Assembly: GCF_004770155.1 (NCBI RefSeq)
Contig: NZ_RQFA01000045.1
Location: forward strand, 1 to 16,278
Source of the DNA: Leptospira gomenensis
Lineage (GTDB): Bacteria; Spirochaetota; Leptospiria; Leptospirales; Leptospiraceae
Direction: 5' to 3'
DNA length: 16,278 bases
Part shown: piece by piece, positions 1 to 14,081 of the stretch
Position numbering within the stretch: position 1 is the first letter of the stretch
Layout of the letters: the number at the start of each line of letters is the position of its first letter
Program-made: the position numbers and the translations under genes
The notes under the pieces: model-generated
Seen by the model: only the letters and a program-made list of their open reading frames with translations
The model's database searches: none
What the model was told of the DNA's origin: nothing

Positions 1-64
1 CGGATCCGGAACTTCGAGGAGGAAAAGGCGCTCTTAACTTCCATTCGAACGATCCTTCAAGGAA
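1..64. other. Left edge before the CRISPR array, possible end of an open frame
   Basis: Reading frame 1 on the plus strand is open from base 1 straight through the array to 249. Its first 22 codons read like ordinary protein (RIRNFEEEKALL then TSIRTILQGK), while the continuation through the repeats does not. It could be a gene tail decayed by loss of its stop, or chance. I cannot match it to a Cas protein. Confidence 0.2.
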
Positions 65-215
65 AGGTGCAACCCACGCATGTGGGGAATAGGTCTCACT
101 GTGCTTGTGTCTCCGGATTCGTTCGCGGTTCAACCTCACGCATGTGGGGAATAGTCCTTTTTTTCACTCTTCTTCAATGTTCCGATCGGTTCAACCCCAC
201 GTATGTGGGGATTCT
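65..215. CRISPR. Short decayed CRISPR array, type I-E-like repeats
   Basis: Three repeat copies lie at about 65-92, 126-154 and 187-215, with repeat starts 61 bases apart. The middle copy is the clearest, a 29-base unit beginning CGGTTCAACC and ending GTGGGGAATAG. Its arms CCCAC and GTGGG would form the short stem typical of type I repeats; E. coli type I-E arrays also have 29-nt repeats and 32-nt spacers. The two spacers are 93-125 (33 nt) and 155-186 (32 nt). The first copy lacks one base and begins AGGTGC. The third reads GTATGTGGGGATTCT and loses the terminal AATAG. No further copy lies one period to the left or right inside the window. I see a degraded or end-of-array remnant, because both outer copies are mutated. 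No cas gene can be identified in the 64 bases to the left. Confidence 0.82.
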
Positions 216-249
216 TCTGGAGAGGAGTCGATATATCTTGAATCTTTGA

Positions 250-680
250 TGTTAGATGGAGTTTATTTCTTTGTTAGGGCAAGTCAAGATCGCTTTACTT
301 TCAAGATTTATTTACGACTCGAATCTATATTTCATTTGTGTGCCACTCGAAAGGATCTATAAAACATTTGATTAAGAAAACAAATCAAATGTTTGAGTCG
401 GAACTCCTCACACATACTCGATATTCTAATGAATAGCGTGTTGTTCCTTGTTGGAAAATTTGAATAAATTTCCTTTTCAAGCCTAAGGATCAATACGATT
501 CGCTTTGATTTAAATTATATATATCTAATTTTATTATAAAATTAATTAAATGGATTATTAATATATTATTATAAACATAAGTTATTCTATTTTAAAAAGT
601 TTATTTATTTTATCATTTTTTATTGGTTTTATTCGAGATGAATTAAAGAAAAATAAAAAAAATATTTTTTTTATTAATAT
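250..680. other. Gene-free AT-rich intergenic region
   Basis: No open frame here looks coding. From about 505 to 685 the sequence is almost entirely A and T, far more so than the rest of the window. It contains a perfect 9-bp palindrome (TAATTTTAT, one central T, ATAAAATTA) at 526-544. Several TATAAT-like words occur, but there are too many to choose a promoter. It separates the CRISPR remnant from the first DUF1564-like gene and probably supplies that gene's promoter. Confidence 0.5.
362..394. repeat. Perfect 12-bp inverted repeat
   Basis: AAACATTTGATT at 362-373 is the exact reverse complement of AATCAAATGTTT at 383-394, with a 9-nt loop. On the minus strand the stem is followed by TTTTATAG, a weak T-run, so it could be a leftward terminator or a protein-binding palindrome. 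On the plus strand no U-tract follows. Confidence 0.6.
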
Positions 681-725
681 TTGCTCATGGCGTTCGCTCG
701 GAGAACCGAACATCGGTATGAGCAA
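681..725 (+). promoter_or_regulatory. Hairpin that would sequester a start codon
   Basis: TTGCTCAT (681-688) is the perfect reverse complement of ATGAGCAA (718-725), which contains the ATG start of the downstream gene. Inside, GTTCG (692-696) pairs with CGAAC (707-711). The only Shine-Dalgarno-like string, GGAGA at 700-704, falls in the apical loop. The mRNA could therefore fold with its initiation codon paired, an arrangement seen in translational control. The pairing is visible; a regulatory role is inference. Confidence 0.4.
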
Positions 726-1302
726 TTCAAGAAATCAAAAAGTATCGAAGCATTTAAGGTGGTTTCCGAAGGAAACAATTTATGAGTCTAATGTTGATCA
801 CAATTTTAAAACAAGCCGATTTAAGCAAAGACGAATTCATTCGTCTCCTTCCGATTTCTGGATTCCAGTCGAACTCGCTCCTTTGTTGCAGTCGAAAATT
901 TCAAAATATGGGTCTTTGAAAAAGGTGTTGCACGTGCTTTTGGAAGAAAAACGAAATAGGCTTCATTCTCTCTTTCGGCTCTCAAAATATGAAAAGACTT
1001 TATACCAAAGTAAAGGTTTGGATTTGATGCGCTTTTCTTTTCGACCGGATTCTGCGGATTGGGCTGAGTTGCGTTTAGCCGCACGTTATTACGGAGTGTC
1101 GATTTGCCGTTTTTTTGTTATGCTTCTTTCTCTTCTGAACGAAAAGAAAGAAGAACACAAGGATCAGTTTTCTTATAAAAGAGAAAAGTTTGGGATCGTC
1201 TTGGTCCAGAAAATATTTCAAGATAGGAATCGTATCTCATTTTCTATTTTTTTAAATTCCAGTTTGATAAACAGGAAGAGGAGGAGGCCGGGAAAAATAT
1301 AA
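718..1302 (+). CDS. DUF1564-like Leptospira family protein (first of a tandem pair)
   Basis: This 194-residue protein is a paralogue of the gene at 1535. Shared blocks are residues 48-85 (W-I-P, then G-S-L-K-K-V-L-H) and residues 106-138 (F-R-P, D-W-x-E-L-R, G-V-S-x-C, F-x-x-x-L). This FRP/DW.ELR/GVS.C pattern is what I know as DUF1564, a family found in Leptospira with no established function. The strand, then two helices, with a G-S turn resembles ribbon-helix-helix DNA-binding proteins, which is my inference. It is very basic, ending in RKRRRPGKI. Residues 140-194 have no counterpart in the second gene. There is no signal peptide. The ATG is preceded by a weak GGAGA at 700-704 and sits in a hairpin. 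Upstream is the AT-rich tract and CRISPR remnant, so an accessory or horizontally moved origin is plausible. Confidence 0.72.
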   Translation: MSNSRNQKVSKHLRWFPKETIYESNVDHNFKTSRFKQRRIHSSPSDFWIPVELAPLLQSKISKYGSLKKVLHVLLEEKRNRLHSLFRLSKYEKTLYQSKGLDLMRFSFRPDSADWAELRLAARYYGVSICRFFVMLLSLLNEKKEEHKDQFSYKREKFGIVLVQKIFQDRNRISFSIFLNSSLINRKRRRPGKI

Positions 1303-1371
1303 TATCCCAATTTTAGTTCGAATGACTTGATTCACGGATAGGCGTGTACTTCCGACCTCAAAGTTGAACGA

Positions 1372-1406
1372 TTCGATTCCCGTTACGAATTGTAACGAGA
1401 ATCGAA
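1372..1406. repeat. 15-bp imperfect palindrome between the two DUF1564-like genes
   Basis: TTCGATTCCCGTTAC (1372-1386) and GTAACGAGAATCGAA (1392-1406) pair over 15 positions with one mismatch around a 5-nt GAATT loop. No T-run follows on the plus strand, so it is not a standard intrinsic terminator. It lies 69 bases after the stop of the first gene and 128 before the start of the second. A protein-binding operator or an RNA hairpin are the likeliest readings. Confidence 0.6.
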
Positions 1407-1534
1407 ATTCAAAAGCGAGTTTTATGGAATCAAGAATAAATCGATTGAATTTTCCTTTGTAAAAAAAATCGCGAGAAGTGAATTTTTTTACGAAAAATAG
1501 CTTTAATTGAATTTTAAAGGAACCGTAAACGAGT

Positions 1535-2038
1535 ATGAAGGCAAAAAACAAAAACCAATTACGACTTTTGAAACCGAATCGTTCCCAGGGGAAGCAGTTT
1601 CCCCTGGGGGATTTTTTCACTCCCGAACCAAAGCTGGATCGACGCCATCTCGGACCCTCATGCGATTTGTATGTGCCCGAGGATTTAATCGAACAGTTGG
1701 ATGAGATGATTTCGCGAATTGGCTCAATTCGAGTCGTTCTCCATAATTGTCTCGAAAAAAATCGATCCCATTCGAGGATTCTGCTCCATTCTCTTCCTTC
1801 AAAGATCAGTTATCAGGAACGTCATCTGAAAAGTAAGAGATTTCCATTTCGACCCTTTGCAGGAGATTGGAGCGAACTTCGGAAGATATCGATGTATCAC
1901 GGTGTATCGATGTGCAAGATGTTCGCGACCATGTTAGAAAGTGAACTGTATCCGCGAATAGAGCACGCCGCTAATTCTTTACCTTCGGAGATGGAAGACG
2001 AATTTTCCGAGTTTCCTTTTGATAAAAGGGGAGCTTAA
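1535..2038 (+). CDS. DUF1564-like Leptospira family protein (second of a tandem pair)
   Basis: The 167-residue protein aligns with the gene at 718, offset by only about two residues near the N-terminal block. Common features are L-Y-V-P at 45-48, the G-S-I-R-V-V-L-H segment at 63-70, F-P-F-R-P at 103-107, D-W-S-E-L-R at 111-116 and G-V-S-M-C at 123-127. The first block (strand, helix, GS turn, helix) resembles a ribbon-helix-helix unit, suggesting DNA binding by inference. The C-terminal tail is acidic (EMEDEF), unlike the basic tail of its neighbour. The start ATG has AAAGGA at 1516-1521, a somewhat long 13-nt spacing. No membrane segment or signal peptide is seen. The pair looks like an old tandem duplication. 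Function is unknown, and I am confident only of the paralogy. Confidence 0.78.
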   Translation: MKAKNKNQLRLLKPNRSQGKQFPLGDFFTPEPKLDRRHLGPSCDLYVPEDLIEQLDEMISRIGSIRVVLHNCLEKNRSHSRILLHSLPSKISYQERHLKSKRFPFRPFAGDWSELRKISMYHGVSMCKMFATMLESELYPRIEHAANSLPSEMEDEFSEFPFDKRGA

Positions 2039-2080
2039 TTCGTATTTCCGTTTCTATTTCGTAATCTGAATCTGAAATTT

Positions 2081-2111
2081 GCCGGTTTTATTTGAATAAA
2101 ATAAGACCGGC
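2081..2111. repeat. 12-bp hairpin downstream of the second DUF1564-like gene
   Basis: GCCGGTTTTATT (2081-2092) pairs with AATAAGACCGGC (2100-2111) through twelve positions, one a G-U wobble, around a 7-nt loop. It lies 43 bases past the stop at 2038. The 3' side lacks a U-tract (GAGTTCG follows), so it may act as an mRNA 3'-end stabiliser or an imperfect terminator. A weaker outer pairing of ATTTCCGT (2044-2051) with ACGGAAAT (2121-2128) could extend it. Confidence 0.5.
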
Positions 2112-2178
2112 GAGTTCGATACGGAAATCTTTCCTACAAGTTCCGGGTCTTAATTTTCCAAATTCGGCAATTATTTTC

Positions 2179-2206
2179 TTGAAAATGAAGATTCTACCTT
2201 TAGAGT
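2179..2206 (+). promoter_or_regulatory. Candidate sigma-70-type promoter
   Basis: TTGAAA at 2179-2184 and TAGAGT at 2201-2206 are separated by 16 bases. The -35 matches the consensus at five of six positions and the -10 at four of six. It is 38 bases before the ATG at 2245 and would give a short leader. This is judged by eye only. Confidence 0.35.
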
Positions 2207-2244
2207 GATCGAATCTTAGATTTTAAGAGAATTTGGAGTGTATA

Positions 2245-2988
2245 ATGTTGAAAAATTTTAAGAGAATATTCGTAATACTTTTCTCTTTCGGTTCCCTGTT
2301 GTTTTCTTCTTCTCTCTTTGCGTTAGGAACCTATTCGGAAGGATGGGCGGTGGTCCGACTGACCCAATTTGAAAGTCGCGGAATTATCTTTGATTCGCAC
2401 GAAGGGGTTATGGAATTTATTTCCTACGACAACGCAGAAAAATGTGATCCTTTGAAAGATGAATGTTTTGCTCCGATGCGGGAAAAAGTAGAATTCAGTG
2501 TTCGTCCAGAAAACGGTGAAATCGTGAATTTCTTAAGCAATAATCTCAATCAAGAAGTTCTAATTCAATATAGAATTCATCGAATCGAACCGATTGCACT
2601 TTCGACCGATTTCGAAGTCGTTGGCGCTCAAAGACAAGTTCCGGGAATTCCTAAAGAAGTTACCGACAAAATTATCGTCCCAAAAACCGGTTCAAAACGG
2701 AATTTTTCCGTTTCCGGGAGAATCCTTCAGTTGGAATATCAGGGCACGATGGTAGGAACTTATGAAGGTCTTTATTTGGATGAGGTTCGTGGAAAGGTAC
2801 ATCCCTTTTCTATTACCAACGAAGAAGTTGCGAATTTTGTCTGGAACACTATGAAATTTAATTCTAAATATTTTATCGGCGTTTCTGTTGCGTTCGCAAC
2901 CGGTTGGAGAAAGTCCGATTACGATATTTTTGAGATCAATTACAAGGCGCCGGCGGGAGGCGTTTATTCGGATCCGAATAAGAAGTGA
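2245..2988 (+). CDS. Exported protein of unknown function
   Basis: The protein has 247 residues from the ATG at 2245. I prefer this start to the in-frame TTG at 2233 because GGAG at 2235-2238 sits six bases before it. The N-terminus is a signal peptide: basic LKNFKR, a hydrophobic stretch (IFVILFSFGSLLFSSS), and a likely signal peptidase I site after SSLFA. No cysteine follows the cleavage site, so it is not an obvious lipoprotein. The mature part is rich in beta-prone segments, with a Cys pair in KCDPLKDEC and the tail KAPAGGVYSDPNKK. I do not recognise a domain. A periplasmic or outer-membrane-associated location is likely from the leader. It is monocistronic: a candidate promoter lies at 2179 and a bidirectional terminator at 3043. 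Confidence 0.75.
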   Translation: MLKNFKRIFVILFSFGSLLFSSSLFALGTYSEGWAVVRLTQFESRGIIFDSHEGVMEFISYDNAEKCDPLKDECFAPMREKVEFSVRPENGEIVNFLSNNLNQEVLIQYRIHRIEPIALSTDFEVVGAQRQVPGIPKEVTDKIIVPKTGSKRNFSVSGRILQLEYQGTMVGTYEGLYLDEVRGKVHPFSITNEEVANFVWNTMKFNSKYFIGVSVAFATGWRKSDYDIFEINYKAPAGGVYSDPNKK

Positions 2989-3042
2989 TTTTTTTGAGGA
3001 GATAGCGGTCTTCCGACCTCCTCAAAGGTGGACTTACATAAT

Positions 3043-3076
3043 AAAAAGGGTGTGGTAAAAATACCTCACCCTTTTT
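3043..3076. terminator. Bidirectional intrinsic terminator between convergent genes
   Basis: AAAAAGGGTGTGGT (3043-3056) pairs with ACCTCACCCTTTTT (3063-3076) with one mismatch and a 6-nt loop. Plus-strand transcripts end in TTTTT, and minus-strand transcripts in TTTTTATTAT. The stop codon of the minus-strand peptidase gene (3066-3068) lies inside the right arm. It serves both the exported-protein gene ending at 2988 and the peptidase gene. Confidence 0.8.
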
Positions 3077-4808
3077 CTTCCTCTTCCTCCAAAACGATTA
3101 AATCAGTTAGCCAATCCGATACGTTTCCTGCTCGGTCCCTGATTCTTGCCTGTAACAAAAGTTTCTTTTTAAATTTTCTAAAAGTTTTGGGGATCTTAAC
3201 TAAAATCATTTTGCGATCGGACTCGAATTCATAGGGAAAGGACTCTCCATCCAGTAAAATTTCGGCTCCTCCTGCGTAACCCGAACCGATATCGGAAATC
3301 GAATACATTCTTTCTATCACAGAAGGTGGTCGGACCTCCTCGGTGAATCGATGACGGGAGATCAAGAAGGGATGTTCGATCTTCGGTTTAGAGCGATCAT
3401 CCAAAACCGCAAGAATGCCGATCTTGTTTAAAATGGATGTCGTACCTTCGGCACCGGAAACCGTTTTGAGAACAGTCCAACGTTTGGTTCCGACTTCAAA
3501 AAGGTATAGATTCTCGCCTTTCTTTAATTGCATCCCTTTCCAAAGTAACCGAGCCTCCCCGGACCAATGAACACCGGTCGATTCTATTTCGATCGGTTCA
3601 CTTTTCAGAATCAAACCTTCCGGAAGAGAATTCTCCGGTAGCGTTGCAACCTTTTCAATGAGAAGATTTCCTTTTCCAAAGGTATTCCCTTTGGGAGTTT
3701 TGATAAGAATTCGTTTGTCGGTGGAATAATATTCGGTCGAGAGATCTTTTTCTTGCGTGGTCTTGAAACCGGCGTTGAGTAACTTCAGTTTCAAGGAAGA
3801 AATATTCCCCGCCTTGTCTCCTCCGATAATTTCTAAAGACACTTCTTTTCCTTCCGGAAAAGTTCTTAAATCCAAACTAGGTTTTTGATTGGGAAACAAG
3901 TTATAAACGTAAACGGGCGGATTTAAAGATGAACGATTCGAATCATAAATTGCTTGATGATCCCTTGCTTCGGCATAACTCATTTTCTCAAACTTTCTTT
4001 CATACAAAACGTTTTGTTCGGAGAGAAGTCGCGCAAAGAAAAGATTATTCTTATTCCTTGAGTTCATCCGATCAAAGGCCCCTAATTTAAGTCGTACCTC
4101 CCCACCGACTTTGAGAGGTTCTTCCTCTTGAACTTCATAAACTCCTTCCTTTTTTTTTCGTAGAGGGAGTCGAAAACGTTTCCCGTCCGAAGCATCTATA
4201 TAAAGAACCAACAATTCGGGAGGAGTTCCGTCCTTGTCCGTCATCTTTAGATAAGCAAGCGGATTGAATGTGTCCCCATTCCCATGAAGTTCAAAATGAA
4301 GGTGAGGAACTCCGGTTCCGGATTCTCCGATCCTCGCGATAGCCTGCCCCTGTTGGATAGAGAACTTATGATCTGAAAATTTGACGGAAAAAGTTCCGTC
4401 GCTCAATAGATGGAGCGCTTGCCGCAAATTTTCCAATTCTTTTCGCACGCCTTCCACGCTGAAAAGATGCGCGAACTTAGCTTTCAAACCGGATGAAGAT
4501 CGAAGAACGAGATTGAGTCCGTATCCATTCGGTGATTCCGATAGAGATTCTACAAAGCCGTCAAACGGCGCGATGGCCGGAAAGCCGTTTAGGTGAAACG
4601 TCTTAAAGTCGGCGCCCATATGCAGGTGATGAACGCGATATTCGGCAAAAGAACCGGACACAGGTGTTTGAAATTCCATCGGGAAAAGTATCCTTCCCTG
4701 AAGTTCCGGATAAAGTCGAAGTTCAGGTCGGTCCTCCGCACTCAAATCTGTTCCGGGAAAGATCCACATCGTGATCGGAAATAGTAAAACGGCAAAAGAA
4801 AGTCTCAT
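3066..4808 (-). CDS. M23 (LytM-type) peptidase, exported
   Basis: This 580-residue protein starts with a signal peptide (MRLSFAVLLFPITMWIF, then processing near DLSAED). The M23 zinc metallopeptidase domain spans about residues 40-175 and has all key residues: H63-x-x-x-D67 in HMGADF, H114 in FAHLFS, and H169-x-H171 in VPHLHFELHG, preceded by GESGTG. M23 enzymes cleave peptide cross-bridges of peptidoglycan, so an active periplasmic endopeptidase is expected. An insertion of roughly 35 residues sits between H114 and the GQ-x-IARIGESG strand. The remaining 400 residues look beta-rich and resemble no domain that I can name; a DRAGNVSDW element near the C-terminus recalls Ig-like repeats. The ATG follows AAGGGAG with a very short spacing. 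It is divergent from the LptE-like gene and convergent with the exported-protein gene. Confidence 0.88.
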   Translation of the reverse strand: MRLSFAVLLFPITMWIFPGTDLSAEDRPELRLYPELQGRILFPMEFQTPVSGSFAEYRVHHLHMGADFKTFHLNGFPAIAPFDGFVESLSESPNGYGLNLVLRSSSGLKAKFAHLFSVEGVRKELENLRQALHLLSDGTFSVKFSDHKFSIQQGQAIARIGESGTGVPHLHFELHGNGDTFNPLAYLKMTDKDGTPPELLVLYIDASDGKRFRLPLRKKKEGVYEVQEEEPLKVGGEVRLKLGAFDRMNSRNKNNLFFARLLSEQNVLYERKFEKMSYAEARDHQAIYDSNRSSLNPPVYVYNLFPNQKPSLDLRTFPEGKEVSLEIIGGDKAGNISSLKLKLLNAGFKTTQEKDLSTEYYSTDKRILIKTPKGNTFGKGNLLIEKVATLPENSLPEGLILKSEPIEIESTGVHWSGEARLLWKGMQLKKGENLYLFEVGTKRWTVLKTVSGAEGTTSILNKIGILAVLDDRSKPKIEHPFLISRHRFTEEVRPPSVIERMYSISDIGSGYAGGAEILLDGESFPYEFESDRKMILVKIPKTFRKFKKKLLLQARIRDRAGNVSDWLTDLIVLEEEEEKG

Positions 4809-4907
4809 TCTCCCTTAGATCGCATGGGAAATCAAAATTTGTAAAGCCGAAAAGCCCGCGAAAAAATCTCCTTGCCCGGAGGTACGACCTAAAAGATTCT
4901 CCCAAGC

Positions 4908-5465
<558 letters not shown>

Positions 5466-5496
5466 TAATCTTGATTCGCCCCTTGAGTAATCTCCC

Positions 5497-5975
5497 ATGA
5501 ATAGAGAAAAACAAGAAGCCATTCTCAACAAAACCGAACCTGCGATCCGTATGGAAATGCAGACCTTCTCCGAGTATCTTCAAAAAGAGGGACTCAAAAT
5601 TACGAATCAAAGAATGCTGGTGGCGGAAAGAATTTTTTCCCTTCACAATCATTTCACCGCGGAAGGACTTTTGGAGGAGTTCAAAGACCAGAGGGATCAA
5701 ATTTCCAAAGCTACCATTTATAGAATTCTATCGATTATGGTTTCCGCCGGACTATTGCAGGAGCATAATTTCGGAAAGGATTACAAATATTACGAGCATA
5801 TCATCGGTCACAAACATCACGATCATATCATTTGTACGGTCTGCGGTAAAATCGTGGAATTCGTGGACGAACGAATCGAACAACTTCAGGAACAAGCCGC
5901 CAAAGACAACGGCTTCAAAATCACCGGTCACAGTCTGAATATTTACGGCACTTGCAGCGACCATTCCTCCGGTAG

Positions 5976-5979
<4 letters not shown>
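5497..5979 (+). CDS. fur: Fur-family metal-dependent regulator
   Basis: This 160-residue protein has a winged helix at about residues 25-85 ([36 protein letters not shown]). A dimerisation and metal domain follows with [18 protein letters not shown]. The H-H-D-H-x-I-C-x-x-C-G-K-x-V-E-F string is closest to ferric uptake regulators rather than PerR or Zur. One structural zinc pair (C-T-V-C) is present. The second Cys cluster is reduced to [11 protein letters not shown], with one Cys and a His, so the C-terminal zinc site is altered or absent. Several Fur-like paralogues exist in Leptospira, so which regulon it controls cannot be told. An alternative start at the ATG pair near 5551 would give [14 protein letters not shown], a conventional Fur N-terminus; neither start has a strong ribosome site. 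Its stop overlaps the tgt start. Confidence 0.82.
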
Positions 5980-7107
<1,128 letters not shown>

Positions 7108-7166
7108 CAGAATCGCCTTTCCTTTAGTAGAGCTGGCCGGAAAGAGACAGAAAGGAGTTGCTGATT

Positions 7167-7506
<340 letters not shown>

Positions 7507-7554
7507 AATCGGACTTTAGATTATCTTCCTTTTTTCTAAATTACTGGTGCAGCA

Positions 7555-9204
<1,650 letters not shown>

Positions 9205-9223
9205 GTTCGTGCTCCACCGACAC

Positions 9224-9258
9224 AAAAAGGCCTGGTCTAATCCACCGGGTTTTTTTTT
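9224..9258 (+). terminator. Intrinsic terminator after the LysM lipoprotein gene
   Basis: CCTGGT (9231-9236) pairs with ACCGGG (9244-9249), one position a G-U wobble, around a 7-nt loop. Nine T residues follow at 9250-9258. A-rich bases at 9224-9228 can pair with the T-run. It lies 20 bases past the stop at 9204 and closes the preceding run of genes. Confidence 0.78.
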
Positions 9259-9346
9259 GTCCGTGGAGTTCCGACCTCTTTTCCGCTCTTACGAGAAATT
9301 CACTTGATTACCGCTTTCCCGCTGTAAAACTTTCTTTTGGATAGAA

Positions 9347-12246
<2,900 letters not shown>

Positions 12247-12260
12247 CGAGAGGTACTTTC

Positions 12261-14072
<1,812 letters not shown>

Positions 14073-14081
14073 GGCGGGTTT

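Noticed and set aside
67..362. Two overlapping open frames across the CRISPR array (67-249 and 105-362)
   Set aside because: They are made mainly of repeat and spacer sequence and show no protein-like character, so they were taken as by-products of the array.
1252..1620. Minus-strand open frame of 122 residues between the paralogues
   Set aside because: It is Phe- and Lys-rich as expected from AT-rich DNA, overlaps both DUF1564-like genes, and has no ribosome site or family resemblance.
2993..3026. Stem TTTGAGGAG/CTCCTCAAA just after the exported-protein gene, considered as a terminator
   Set aside because: The T-run precedes rather than follows the stem on the plus strand, and no U-tract follows in either direction; the hairpin at 3043-3076 is the better terminator.
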